From assembly GCA_937924845.1 (NCBI GenBank), contig CALDUQ010000025.1, positions 1 to 51,899 on the forward strand: DNA of 51,899 bases, written 5' to 3'. The notes beneath the pieces are model-generated. The model had not been told where the DNA came from, ran no database searches, and saw only the letters and a program-made list of their open reading frames with translations. Positions 31,727-41,067 of the stretch are shown here, one piece after another (position 1 is the first letter of the stretch; each line of letters starts with the position of its first letter). The position numbers and the translations under genes are program-made. The stretch is from an uncultured Flavobacteriaceae bacterium (GTDB lineage: Bacteria; Bacteroidota; Bacteroidia; Flavobacteriales; Flavobacteriaceae).

Positions 31727-32887
31727 TTAACCTCTAAACAAAAAGAAATCAGCTTTCATATGTTCAATTTTTGAATCCTCGTTAGTAATTATATAATCAA
31801 TAGCTTGTGTGGTAAATTTTACACCTTTTTTTGTTAGCGACACAATATCCTTGTCAATAGTAATCATATTATTTTGTAAAGCTAAATTTAAAACGGTTTT
31901 TGCTCTTATTTTTTGCCAATTGATATGCTCATTTAAGTGATTGACGTGGCGTTCTTCAATTTCATTATGGTTATTTAAGTGCAGTAAAAAGGTTAGTAAT
32001 GATACTTCAATGCGTTGTTGTTTTTCTCTAAAATATACAGCAATTACACCTTTTTTAGGTGCAAATAAGTAAACTAATAAAAATACTAACCCAAGTATAG
32101 TTGTAATTGAACCAGATATAGAAGCATCTAGTGCATGTGCTAGCCAATAGCCGCTAATTGCTGAACCTATGCCAATTATTATGGCTAATACTAACATTTT
32201 TTTTAAGTCTAATGTAATTAAATAGGCAGCAGCAGCAGGCGCTATCATTAGTGCTACAACTAGTATTGCGCCTACAGCATCAAAAGCACCAACGGTTGTT
32301 ATAGATGATACCGTCATTAAACCGTAGTGTAGTATTACGGGAGAAAATCCTAACGAGGCAGTTAACCCTGCGTCAAAAGTGCTGATTTTTAATTCTTTAA
32401 AAAACAAAAACAACAATATCAGCGTGGTTATCAAGATCGATCCAATAACCCATAAGGCTTTTGGTCCCACATCGACACCACTTATGTGTAAGCGATCAAG
32501 AGGTGCAAAAGCAATTTCGCCCAATAAAACCGCATCTACGTCAAGATGCACATCATTGGCATGTTTAGCAATCATAATAACGCCAATACTAAACAATGCT
32601 GGAAACACTAGTCCAATTGCCGTATCTTTTTTAACAAGGCCAGTTTTTTGAATGTATTCAACCAAAAATACGGTAAGTACGCCAGTAAAAGCTGCTAAAA
32701 AAATTAATAGCGGTGAGTTTAAGTTGTGCGTTATAAAAAAGCCAATAACAATACCAGGTAATATTGAGTGGCTTATGGCGTCACTTATCATGGCCATTTT
32801 GCGTAAAACCAAAAACGTACCAGGGATAGCGCATGCAATAGCTACCAATGCGGCTATTAATTGTATTTCTAGTTGAGCGCTATTCAT
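31727..32887 (-). CDS. Metal ABC permease with C-terminal winged-helix-like domain (second)
   Basis: A protein of 386 residues against ~270-290 for ordinary family members. Residues 1-~275 are the ABC-3 (ZnuB/MntC) permease with ~8 membrane helices (GTFLVLRKMAMISDAISHSILPGIVIGF, AFDAVGAILVVALMIAPAAAAYLITLDL). The extra ~105 residues are soluble (EVSLLTFLLHLNNHNEIEERHVNHLNEHINWQKIRAKTVLNLALQNNMITIDKDIVSLTKKGVKF...) and follow a winged-helix pattern ending in LTKKG, like DtxR-type DNA-binding domains. It overlaps the first permease gene by 8 bp. The fusion may sense metal at the membrane or gate transport. Confidence 0.92.
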   Translation of the reverse strand: MNSAQLEIQLIAALVAIACAIPGTFLVLRKMAMISDAISHSILPGIVIGFFITHNLNSPLLIFLAAFTGVLTVFLVEYIQKTGLVKKDTAIGLVFPALFSIGVIMIAKHANDVHLDVDAVLLGEIAFAPLDRLHISGVDVGPKALWVIGSILITTLILLFLFFKELKISTFDAGLTASLGFSPVILHYGLMTVSSITTVGAFDAVGAILVVALMIAPAAAAYLITLDLKKMLVLAIIIGIGSAISGYWLAHALDASISGSITTILGLVFLLVYLFAPKKGVIAVYFREKQQRIEVSLLTFLLHLNNHNEIEERHVNHLNEHINWQKIRAKTVLNLALQNNMITIDKDIVSLTKKGVKFTTQAIDYIITNEDSKIEHMKADFFLFRG

Positions 32888-34010
32888 TATTGTTTTTTAA
32901 TTGGTTGTATAAATTTGCTGCGGTATGAAATCCTTCATCAGTTAAGCTCCACATGTTTTTGTTGTGTAAAACCACATAGTTTTTGTCAACCAATTTTTTA
33001 AGGCTTGAGCGTGTGTAGCCTTGAAAGTTGTTTAATATTTTTACCGTATGCGGATGTGAGATGTCTTTATGTGTTTTGGCAATATCATGCATAAAGGCTA
33101 AAGTTTTTTGTAGTTTTAAATTTCTGCGATTTTTTATAAATCGAATACGTTTAAAAATAAGGCCACGTTTGGGTGAAAAAACAAACGAAAACAATACAAA
33201 AATACTGGCAACTATAACAATAACAGGGCCGGTTGAAAGGTTGTTTTGGCTAGCACTAACGGCAGTACCTATTACGCCCGATGTTGCACCAAATATTGCT
33301 GATAGTATGACCATATTTGATAAGCTATTTGTCCATTGCCTTGCCGCAGCAGCAGGAGCTAAAAGCATTGCACTCATTAGTATAACGCCCACACTTTGAA
33401 GACCTAGTACAATGGCAATTACTATAAAACTGGTAATAAGTATATCTATGATTTTTGTATTAAACCCTAGTGTTTTAGTATAGTCGGCATCAAATAATAG
33501 TATTTTAAACTCTTTCCAAAATACTAAAATGATTAATAGGCAAATGCTTGTAACAATTGTCATTAGCCATACGTCACTTTCGAGCAAAGTTGAAGCTTGT
33601 CCAAATAAATAATTGTCAAGTCCGGCTTGGTTTGCATTAGGTTGCTTTTGAATGAAGGTGAGTAATAACATACCAAAACCAAAAAATAACGATAAAATTA
33701 GCCCAAGCGCAGTATCTGATTTTAAGTGAGTTTTGGTAATAATATTTCTAATCCAAAATGTGCCAATTAAACCACTAATAAGGGCGCCTAACAGTAAAAC
33801 ATTACTGTCCTTAACACCTGTAATTAAAAAGGCAATAGCAATACCAGGCAAGGCAGCATGGGATATGGCATCACCTAATAAACTTTGTTTACGGAGTACT
33901 GCAAAACTACCTAGCATACCAGTTACTGTGCCTAATATAGCAGTGCCAAGTGTTATAGTACGCAGCGTATAATCAGATATTACTAATTTTAAATACTCAT
34001 TTAAGTCCAT
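32880..34010 (-). CDS. Metal ABC permease with C-terminal winged-helix-like domain (first)
   Basis: A protein of 376 residues. ABC-3 permease to ~275 (GMLGSFAVLRKQSLLGDAISHAALPGIAIAF, LQSVGVILMSAMLLAPAAAARQWT), then a ~95-residue cytoplasmic extension (KTLAFMHDIAKTHKDISHPHTVKILNNF...SSLKKLVDKNYVVLHNKNMWSLTDEGFHTAANLY). That extension resembles a MarR/DtxR wing ending in LTDEGF. It begins 23 bp after lspA on the same strand. The two permeases would form a heterodimer with the ATPase and binding protein encoded 3-5 kb downstream. Confidence 0.92.
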   Translation of the reverse strand: MDLNEYLKLVISDYTLRTITLGTAILGTVTGMLGSFAVLRKQSLLGDAISHAALPGIAIAFLITGVKDSNVLLLGALISGLIGTFWIRNIITKTHLKSDTALGLILSLFFGFGMLLLTFIQKQPNANQAGLDNYLFGQASTLLESDVWLMTIVTSICLLIILVFWKEFKILLFDADYTKTLGFNTKIIDILITSFIVIAIVLGLQSVGVILMSAMLLAPAAAARQWTNSLSNMVILSAIFGATSGVIGTAVSASQNNLSTGPVIVIVASIFVLFSFVFSPKRGLIFKRIRFIKNRRNLKLQKTLAFMHDIAKTHKDISHPHTVKILNNFQGYTRSSLKKLVDKNYVVLHNKNMWSLTDEGFHTAANLYNQLKNNNE

Positions 34011-34033
34011 TATGTTTTATGTCGATTTTGCTG

Positions 34034-34525
34034 TTATTTTGACACTTTATTTGATTTAAAATTTGAAATCAATAAAAGTATCATTCCTCCTGTTACAGAC
34101 ATATCGGCAACATTAAAAATGCCTGTTTTAAAAACACCTCCAAGGTTTATAAATAAAAAATCGGTTACCGATCCGTAGGCAAAACGATCAAAAACATTTG
34201 CTATTCCACCGCCAATTATCATTGCAAAGGCGATAACAGAGGTTTTGTCAAGATTTTTGTCTTTAACCACATAATAAATTACGCCTGCTAAAACAATAAC
34301 AGGTAAGGCTAGTAGTAATAGTATACGTAAAGGTTCGCTTAAATCACTGCCTAAGCCTAAGAAAGCACCAGAATTTTCGACATTTAAAATTTGAAAATAT
34401 GACCCTAATACTGAAATTGTTTCTGTAGGGTCAATAGTTTTTCGGATGTATATTTTAGATACTTGATCTAAAATGATATTTAAAATTATAATAAGAATAA
34501 AGTTAATATTCCGAGTGTTTTTCAT
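34034..34525 (-). CDS. lspA: Lipoprotein signal peptidase (signal peptidase II)
   Basis: A protein of 163 residues, taking the ATG at 34525 (MKNTRNINFILIII); a longer frame would overlap fabD. An inner-membrane aspartyl protease that removes lipoprotein signal peptides. Four membrane helices; conserved boxes NVENSGAFLGLG, IGGGIANVFDRFAYGSVTDF with the first catalytic Asp, and GIFNVADMSVTGG with the second. It lies between fabD (10 bp upstream) and the metal permease genes (23 bp downstream) on one strand. Confidence 0.95.
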   Translation of the reverse strand: MKNTRNINFILIIILNIILDQVSKIYIRKTIDPTETISVLGSYFQILNVENSGAFLGLGSDLSEPLRILLLLALPVIVLAGVIYYVVKDKNLDKTSVIAFAMIIGGGIANVFDRFAYGSVTDFLFINLGGVFKTGIFNVADMSVTGGMILLLISNFKSNKVSK

Positions 34526-34535
34526 ATCAAAAGTT

Positions 34536-35417
34536 TTATATGGTAGCCGATGTGGTTTCCGCTTGACGGTGAATTTTTTTAACCAGTCCTTGTAATACTT
34601 TTCCTGGGCCAAATTCGGTAAAATGTGTTGCGCCATCGGCAACCATTTGTTCTACAGATTGTGTCCAACGTACTGGCGCTGTTAACTGTGATATAAGATT
34701 TTTTTTGATTTCAGTTTCATCATTTACTGCAGTTGCAGTAACATTTTGATAGATTGGGCAAGTTGGCTTGTTAAATGTAGTTGCTTCTATTGCTGCAGCT
34801 AATTCTTCTCTAGCAGGTTCCATTAATGGTGAATGAAAAGCGCCACCTACAGGAAGTACTAATGCTCGTCTAGCGCCTTCGTTTTTAAGAGTTTCACATG
34901 CTAAGTTAATAGCCTCGACTTCTCCAGAAATCACTAATTGCCCAGGACAGTTGTAGTTTGCGGCTACAACAACGCCTTTAGTGTTTTCACATACATTTTC
35001 AACAATTGTATCATCAAGCCCTAATACGGCTGCCATTGTGCTTTTTTGAAGTTCGCACGCTTTTTGCATAGCTAAGGCACGTTTTGACACTAATTTTAAA
35101 GCATCGGTAAAATTTAATGTGTTGTTAGCTACAAGTGCCGAAAATTCGCCTAAAGAATGTCCTGCAACCATATCTGGATTAAAAGAGGCTTCTAAGGTTT
35201 TAGCTAAAATTACAGAGTGTAAAAATATAGCAGGCTGTGTAACTTTTGTTTCTTTAAGGGCTTCAGCAGTGCCTTCAAACATAATATCGGTGATTGAAAA
35301 CCCTAAAATGTTATTGGCGATTTCAAAAAGCTCTTGTGCTATAGGAGATTTTTCGTATAGATCAAGACCCATTCCAGTAAATTGTGCGCCTTGACCAGGG
35401 AATATATATGCATTCAT
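34536..35417 (-). CDS. fabD: Malonyl-CoA:ACP transacylase
   Basis: A protein of 293 residues from the ATG at 35417 (MNAYIFPGQGAQFTGMG), the standard N-terminus; an earlier in-frame start would add seven residues without similarity. It loads malonyl groups onto acyl carrier protein for fatty acid synthesis. Catalytic Ser in GHSLGEFSA (~residue 88), His in GGAFHSPLM, and the C-terminal ARWTQ-like segment RWTQSVEQMVADGATHFTEFGPG. The cytoplasmic enzyme gene heads a minus-strand run with lspA and the metal permeases. Confidence 0.97.
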   Translation of the reverse strand: MNAYIFPGQGAQFTGMGLDLYEKSPIAQELFEIANNILGFSITDIMFEGTAEALKETKVTQPAIFLHSVILAKTLEASFNPDMVAGHSLGEFSALVANNTLNFTDALKLVSKRALAMQKACELQKSTMAAVLGLDDTIVENVCENTKGVVVAANYNCPGQLVISGEVEAINLACETLKNEGARRALVLPVGGAFHSPLMEPAREELAAAIEATTFNKPTCPIYQNVTATAVNDETEIKKNLISQLTAPVRWTQSVEQMVADGATHFTEFGPGKVLQGLVKKIHRQAETTSATI

Positions 35418-35481
35418 AAGTTTTAGTTTTAAATGCACAAAAGTAATAATAAAATCTTAGTCTTTGTTTGGGGTTAAATTT

Positions 35482-36111
35482 TTATAGTAAGCCTTTGGTG
35501 TAAGCTTCTTTAATAAGCCCAGCTGTGTTACGTACTTCAAATTTTTGAAGTAAATTGTTACGATGGCTTTCTACAGTTTTTATACTTATAAAAAGTGTAT
35601 CTGCAATTTCTTGATTTGTTAGTTCTTCGGCAATTTTTTCTAATACTTCTTTTTCGCGTCGCGTTAATTTAGGTATGAAAGAGTTACTTTTTACGCCAAA
35701 GCTATCTTCTAATAATTTATCTTTAATGCTTGATGGTAAGTAATTTTCACCATTGTAAACTATTTGAATAGCTTTAACTAATTCATCTTGTGAGGTGTTT
35801 TTTAGTAGGTACCCTTTAGCACCGTTTCGCATCATATTTTTTACAAAGCTAATTTCATTATAGTTTGTAAGTGCAATTATTTTAATTTCGGGATATTGTT
35901 TGTTAATAGTTTTGCATAAATCTAATCCGCTAATGTCGGGTAAATTGATGTCTAGTAAAAGTATGTCAGGTTTTGTGGTTTCTAATGTATCCAACAAAAC
36001 TTGACCTGTATGAAATATATTAATTATGTTAAAATTATCAATGGTCTCCAACATTGATTTTAGCCCTTTTGTTACCATTACGTGGTCATCAGTAATTATA
36101 ATATTTATCAT
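35482..36111 (-). CDS. NarL/FixJ-type response regulator
   Basis: A protein of 209 residues. Receiver domain 1-~120 with the acidic pair D8-D9, phospho-acceptor Asp54 in ILLLDINLPDISG, the Thr/Ser position in ALTNYNE and the Lys in GYLLKNTS. The C-terminal LuxR helix-turn-helix (~145-200) reads LTRREKEVLEKIAEELTNQEIADTLFISIKTVESHRNNLLQKF. It is a DNA-binding transcriptional regulator. It follows the partner kinase gene by 12 bp. All receiver residues are intact, in contrast to the altered kinase. Confidence 0.95.
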   Translation of the reverse strand: MINIIITDDHVMVTKGLKSMLETIDNFNIINIFHTGQVLLDTLETTKPDILLLDINLPDISGLDLCKTINKQYPEIKIIALTNYNEISFVKNMMRNGAKGYLLKNTSQDELVKAIQIVYNGENYLPSSIKDKLLEDSFGVKSNSFIPKLTRREKEVLEKIAEELTNQEIADTLFISIKTVESHRNNLLQKFEVRNTAGLIKEAYTKGLL

Positions 36112-36123
36112 TTGTTGAGTATG

Positions 36124-38052
36124 TTAATTGTGTTTGACTGTTATTGAAACAGTGGTTCCTTTTTTGTTTGATTCTACATTCAAGTTACCGTTAATTTTTG
36201 TTAGACGGTTTTGTATGCTTTGCATTCCAATGCCTTTTGTTATTGCTTTTGTGTTAAAGCCAATGCCATTATCTTTAACGGATAAATAAATATGCGTATT
36301 AGTATTGGCTAGTTTAACTATTGCTGTACTGGCTTTAGCATGCGTGATAATGTTTTTTAAAAGTTCTTGAACTATTCTATAAAGTTCAACTTTTTGTTCT
36401 TGATTTGTTTTTAAGTTTAATGTAAAATTATTAAATATTATTTTAGTATCAGTAAAACTATTCGTTTTATCGCAATATTTTTTTAACAAATCTTTTAAGT
36501 CATATTCAAAATTAGTGTCGTTTTCTAAATTTTTAGAGATGTTTTGTATTTCATTACTGGTTTTTTTAAGTTGAAAAACAATATCGTTAAGTTTTGTTTT
36601 GAGTGCTGGTGATAATTTTTTTCCAGTAATTGCTGCTAACTTAAAGGTTAAGTTATTGATGTTAGAATTGATGACATAGTTTAAGTTTTGAGCCAAGCGT
36701 TTTCGTTCATTTTCTTCACTTTCTATTACTGCATTTAATTTTATGGTTTTCTTTTCAACCAAAAGGGTGTTTAGTTTTTTTGAGTTTAATGTTTTGTGAT
36801 TTTTTATACTAATTAAAAGTTGAATGCTAAATACAATTAAAACAAATAAACTTATATATAAAATTGATGCCTGTTGTTGCTTTTTTTTGAGTTTATTTTG
36901 TTGTTTAAGTATAACTTTTTTTTGTGACGCTAATTCTGTGTTTTTATAATTTTGCTCATTTAAAATGGCTAATGAACCAGATGTTTTTTTTGAATTAAAA
37001 ATTGATTCGAAATTTTTTAATTCAGTAAGTTGGTTTTTAAATTTAAAAGCCTTTTTGTGATTGCCTTCCTTATTATAGATTTTTGATAAAAAAGCTAACG
37101 CCTTTTTTTTGTAATATGTTTTTTGCTTATTCGTTGCAGAATCTAATATGTTGTGAAAAATAGTTTTGGATAAACTTATACGTCCTGTATTAAAGTAAAC
37201 GTTTCCTAATAGTGTCAACGCCTCGTTTTTATGACCAGCTGCAGCTGTGTATTCGCACAAATTTAGTGCGCTTTTAGCATGATTTTCGGCAAGTTTAAGT
37301 TTTTCAATTTTTAAATAATAATTAGCAAGTCTGTTGTTTAGCCATATTTTGTTGTAATTGTTATTTAGTTTTTCTGCATATACGCCAGCTTTTTTATAAT
37401 GTTTTAGAGCAAGGTCTAATTTGTTTTGTGAGGTTAAGGCATCCCCTAAGCAAATGTATAATTCTGTAAAAACTCTGTTGGGGTTTTCAAGTTTTGATTT
37501 GTTAGAATCAGCAATACTTTTTGCTTTGTTGTAATGGTTTAAAGCTTTTTCAAATTGTTTTAATGATGTGTAAATGACAGCAATGCGTTGATTAATTTTA
37601 ATACTTTGATCAGCATTGTTTTTTAGATAATTTAATGCTTTAAAACCGTGATGTAATGCTGATGTGTAATCATTAAGGTAGCTATAAGAAAACGCTAAGC
37701 AAGTATGCGTAATACCAATTACTTCATTGTATTTAGGGTTGTTTTTTGATACTTCAAAATCAATGTTTTCTAAATAATAATTTTTAGATTCTTGATGAAG
37801 GTTGCGATAAAAATAGCTATTTCCAATTACAATATTCGCGTTTAGATAGCCTTTGAAATACCCTGTTTTTAGAGCAATTGTTTTTGCTTCAATGCCTAAA
37901 TCAATTGTTTTTTGGGGATGTGTTGTGTAAAATGTTTTAGCTTTTGCTAATAAATTAGTAACATATATCGAATCATTTACTGCAGCACCGTAGCTTAGTA
38001 GGGATGATATTAAAATATATAGGGTTACTATGTTTTTTTTTGTTATTAGCAT
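36124..38052 (-). CDS. TPR sensor histidine kinase lacking phospho-acceptor His
   Basis: A protein of 642 residues. Signal peptide (~23), then TPR repeats (~30-360), a coiled coil (KKVILKQQNKLKKKQQQ), a membrane helix at ~396-416, a HisKA_3-like dimerisation helix at ~440-510 and an HATPase_c domain (~525-640). The N-box (QELLKNIITHAKAS), G1 (VKDNGIGFN) and G2 (GIGMQSIQNRL) are present. In the X-box, where the family has E-R-x-R-[IL]-A-x-D-L-H-D, this protein has ERKRLAQNLNY: Asn458 (codon at 36681-36679) stands in place of His, and both neighbouring Asp are also changed. It is probably an ATP-binding pseudokinase, or receives phosphate elsewhere. Confidence 0.9.
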   Translation of the reverse strand: MLITKKNIVTLYILISSLLSYGAAVNDSIYVTNLLAKAKTFYTTHPQKTIDLGIEAKTIALKTGYFKGYLNANIVIGNSYFYRNLHQESKNYYLENIDFEVSKNNPKYNEVIGITHTCLAFSYSYLNDYTSALHHGFKALNYLKNNADQSIKINQRIAVIYTSLKQFEKALNHYNKAKSIADSNKSKLENPNRVFTELYICLGDALTSQNKLDLALKHYKKAGVYAEKLNNNYNKIWLNNRLANYYLKIEKLKLAENHAKSALNLCEYTAAAGHKNEALTLLGNVYFNTGRISLSKTIFHNILDSATNKQKTYYKKKALAFLSKIYNKEGNHKKAFKFKNQLTELKNFESIFNSKKTSGSLAILNEQNYKNTELASQKKVILKQQNKLKKKQQQASILYISLFVLIVFSIQLLISIKNHKTLNSKKLNTLLVEKKTIKLNAVIESEENERKRLAQNLNYVINSNINNLTFKLAAITGKKLSPALKTKLNDIVFQLKKTSNEIQNISKNLENDTNFEYDLKDLLKKYCDKTNSFTDTKIIFNNFTLNLKTNQEQKVELYRIVQELLKNIITHAKASTAIVKLANTNTHIYLSVKDNGIGFNTKAITKGIGMQSIQNRLTKINGNLNVESNKKGTTVSITVKHN

Positions 38053-38101
38053 TGTAGCTTTATCTCTGTTTGAGTATTAGTTTTATAGTAATGAAATAAC
38101 A

Positions 38102-39652
38102 TTATTTTCCTCCTAAAAATAAGCAATTTTTTAATTTTTCCATACCATTAAAGGGCACAGGTGTTTTTTCGTAGTTATAGGTGTTATTTATTTTGCGTGA
38201 TAAATTATGATCGTCAACATTAATTTGGATATCTTGCATTGTAAATTGAGCAGGATGTTCATAGCCCGCAGCATGAGTTAGCTCAATAAATTCTTTTTTA
38301 AATGTTTTGAAGTATTGTGCTAATCGTTCGGATTTTAAAGGGATATTAATTCCGTTTTGCAGCCATTTGTTTTGTGTTGCAATGCCCGCCGGACAGCGAT
38401 TAGTATGGCATACCTGTGCTTGTATGCAACCAATACTCATCATTGCTTCGCGAGCCACATTAATACAGTCTACACCCATGGCAAATGCCATAGCGGCCTT
38501 GGCAGGAAAACCTAACTTACCACTACCTATAAAAACAATACGTTCGGTTAGCTTTTTTGACTGAAATAATTTGTATAAACTACTAAAACCGTACACCCAA
38601 GGTAAAGACACATGGTCAGCAAAACTTGGGGGAGCCGCCCCAGTGCCGCCTTCACCGCCATCAACGGTTATAAAATCAGGGCCTTTTCCTGTTTTTGTCA
38701 TTATATCAGCAAGCTCTTCCCATTGGTCTAATTTTCCTATAGCAGCTTTGATGCCCACCGGTAACCCTGTTGCATCAGCGATAGTTTCAATAAGTTCAAG
38801 GAGTTCTGATACATTTGAAAATGCAGAATGATTTGGTGGTGAAAGAACATCTTTGCCAATTTCAACACCTCGTATTTGCGCTAATTCTTCTGTGATTTTT
38901 GATCCAGGTAAAACACCACCTTTTCCAGGCTTAGCACCTTGTGAAAGTTTAATTTCGATAGCTTTTATAAACGGATTGTTTTCAACGAGTTTAATTAATT
39001 TTTCTAATGAAAAAGTTCCATCTTCATTTCTTACCCCAAAATAACCCGTCCCAAAATGAAACACAACATCACCGCCATTACTGTGATATGGCGATAAGCC
39101 ACCTTCGCCAGTATTATGATAGGCATTTGCTATCTTTACACCTTTATTTAGTGACTCTATAGCTTTTGCCGATAATGAGCCAAAACTCATTGCTGATACA
39201 TTGATAACTGATGCTGGGCGATAAGGTTTTTTACGTTTATTAAAAGCGCCAATAACCTTTGCGCAGGGTAAAAAATAAGGGTCAATAGCGTTGGGGTGAG
39301 ACGCATTTATTTTATAAGGCATCATGGCATTATTTATAAATACATGATGGTAAGCATGTATATCTCTATCAGTACCAAAACCTTCATAGTTGTTTTCTTT
39401 TTTAGCTGATGCATAAATCCAACCGCGCTCTATACGATTAAAAGGAAGTTCCTCTCTGTTGTTTGCAACTAAATACTGTCGTAATTCAGGGCCAATATGT
39501 TCTAAAATATATCTAAAATGCCCAAGTATTGGGAAATTATGACTTATTGTGTGTTTGGGCTGTAATATATCTCTTATGGCAATACTTATTAAAGCTATAA
39601 TTAACCAAGCCCACCAAGGTAGTTGTGTAATGAAATGTAAAACCGTTTCCAT
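38102..39652 (-). CDS. FMN-binding glutamate synthase family protein
   Basis: A protein of 516 residues with one N-terminal membrane helix (~12-27: WWAWLIIALISIAI). The rest corresponds to the FMN/Glu_synthase domain of GltB: VSAMSFGSLSAKAIESLN, NTGEGGLSPYH, IEIKLSQGAKPGKGGVLPG, FITVDGGEGGTGAAPPSF, and the 3Fe-4S cysteines in GCIQAQVCHTNRCPAGIATQ. It lacks the class II glutaminase and the C-terminal GXGXG domain, as in the membrane-anchored archaeal-type GltB-like proteins. It is a likely redox enzyme on the cytoplasmic face; glutamate synthesis has not been shown for this short type. No gltD partner is adjacent. Confidence 0.94.
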   Translation of the reverse strand: METVLHFITQLPWWAWLIIALISIAIRDILQPKHTISHNFPILGHFRYILEHIGPELRQYLVANNREELPFNRIERGWIYASAKKENNYEGFGTDRDIHAYHHVFINNAMMPYKINASHPNAIDPYFLPCAKVIGAFNKRKKPYRPASVINVSAMSFGSLSAKAIESLNKGVKIANAYHNTGEGGLSPYHSNGGDVVFHFGTGYFGVRNEDGTFSLEKLIKLVENNPFIKAIEIKLSQGAKPGKGGVLPGSKITEELAQIRGVEIGKDVLSPPNHSAFSNVSELLELIETIADATGLPVGIKAAIGKLDQWEELADIMTKTGKGPDFITVDGGEGGTGAAPPSFADHVSLPWVYGFSSLYKLFQSKKLTERIVFIGSGKLGFPAKAAMAFAMGVDCINVAREAMMSIGCIQAQVCHTNRCPAGIATQNKWLQNGINIPLKSERLAQYFKTFKKEFIELTHAAGYEHPAQFTMQDIQINVDDHNLSRKINNTYNYEKTPVPFNGMEKLKNCLFLGGK

Positions 39653-39744
39653 TTAAAAAAAATTTATTTCAAATTTAATAAAATTAATACGAATTATTAG
39701 ACTTAACATTTTTATCGATAATACAAAACAAGAATTACTTTTTA

Positions 39745-39752
39745 TACCTTTG
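39745..39752 (+). promoter_or_regulatory. purD -7 element
   Basis: TACCTTTG matches TAnnTTTG, 40 bp before the purD ATG. Confidence 0.5.
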
Positions 39753-39792
39753 TGTTGGGATGAAATAAACGTGCCATAATAAAAATTTACTT

Positions 39793-41067
39793 ATGAATAT
39801 TTTAATAATAGGATCTGGGGGAAGAGAACATACTTTAGCTTGGAAAATTGACCAAAGCCCACTTTGTAATCAAATTTTTGTCGCGCCAGGTAATTCAGGA
39901 ACAGCTCAAATAGCTACAAATATAGCGGTTAAAGTAAATGATTTTGAAGCGATAAAAACCATAGTAATTTCAAATGATATCAATATGGTAATTGTTGGTC
40001 CTGAAGATCCTTTAGTAAATGGAATTCATGATTTTTTTATATCGGATAACGATTTAAAACACGTCTCGGTTATTGGTCCCCAAAAAGCAGCGGCAAAGCT
40101 TGAAGGTAGTAAGGCATTTGCTAAGCAGTTTATGAGTCGACATGACATTCCAACGGCAAAATATAAAAGTTTTGATGTGAATAATTTGGATGAGGGTTAT
40201 TTGTTTTTGGAAACGTTAATGCCACCGTATGTGCTAAAAGCAGATGGCTTGGCGGCTGGTAAAGGGGTGCTTATTTTACATGATTTGAACGAAGCTAAGG
40301 CTGAATTAAAAGCAATGCTAGTCGATGCTAAGTTTGGTCAAGCTAGCACAAAAGTTGTTATTGAAGAGTTTTTGGATGGTATTGAGTTAAGTTGCTTTGT
40401 GTTAACCGACGGGAAGAGTTATAAAATCTTACCAATGGCAAAGGATTATAAGCGTATTGGCGAAGGCGATACAGGTTTAAATACTGGAGGTATGGGAGCT
40501 ATTTCTCCGGTTCCGTTTGTTGATAATGATTTTTTAAATAAAATTGAAACGCAAATTGTAATTCCAACTATAAATGGGCTCAAAAAAGATAAATTGCCAT
40601 ATAAAGGTTTTGTGTTTATAGGACTTATTAAAGTAGGCGATCAGCCAAAGGTAATAGAATATAATGTTAGGCTTGGCGACCCTGAAACCGAAGTTGTTTT
40701 ACCTCGATTAAAAACTGATTTACTAGTTTTGTTCAATTCGTTGCGCTTAGAAACTTTAGGTGGTATGACTATAGAAGTCGATGATAGAGCTGCAGCAACA
40801 GTTATGTTAGTATCTGGCGGATACCCCGAATCTTATCAAAAAGAAAAGGTTATAACTGGATTAGATAATGTTGTAAATTCAATACCATTTCATGCAGGTG
40901 CTAAATTTGATAGTAACAACAATATTGTGAGTTCGGGAGGTCGAGTAGTAGCAATAACATCTTATGGCAAATCGTATCAAAAGGCCATAGAAAAGTCATA
41001 TCAATCTATATCAAAAATACAGTTTGAAGGGATGAACTATCGAAAAGATATAGGGTTTGACTTATAA
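39793..41067 (+). CDS. purD: Phosphoribosylamine-glycine ligase
   Basis: A protein of 424 residues. ATP-dependent ligation of glycine to 5-phosphoribosylamine, second step of purine synthesis. It starts MNILIIGSGGREHTLAWKI, the invariant N-terminus, followed by GPEDPLVNGI, the ATP-grasp segment PYVLKADGLAAGKGVLIL, GDTGLNTGGMGAISPVP and the signature NVRLGDPETEVVLPRL. It is cytoplasmic. The end overlaps by 6 bp the stop region of the convergent DUF6341 gene. The purD-DUF6341-DUF6427 order is common in Flavobacteriaceae. Confidence 0.97.
   Translation: MNILIIGSGGREHTLAWKIDQSPLCNQIFVAPGNSGTAQIATNIAVKVNDFEAIKTIVISNDINMVIVGPEDPLVNGIHDFFISDNDLKHVSVIGPQKAAAKLEGSKAFAKQFMSRHDIPTAKYKSFDVNNLDEGYLFLETLMPPYVLKADGLAAGKGVLILHDLNEAKAELKAMLVDAKFGQASTKVVIEEFLDGIELSCFVLTDGKSYKILPMAKDYKRIGEGDTGLNTGGMGAISPVPFVDNDFLNKIETQIVIPTINGLKKDKLPYKGFVFIGLIKVGDQPKVIEYNVRLGDPETEVVLPRLKTDLLVLFNSLRLETLGGMTIEVDDRAAATVMLVSGGYPESYQKEKVITGLDNVVNSIPFHAGAKFDSNNNIVSSGGRVVAITSYGKSYQKAIEKSYQSISKIQFEGMNYRKDIGFDL

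Noticed and set aside
34526-34642. Longer N-terminus for lspA
   Set aside because: The extra residues overlap the fabD coding end and are polar with no family similarity; the ATG at 34525 starts directly before the first membrane helix.
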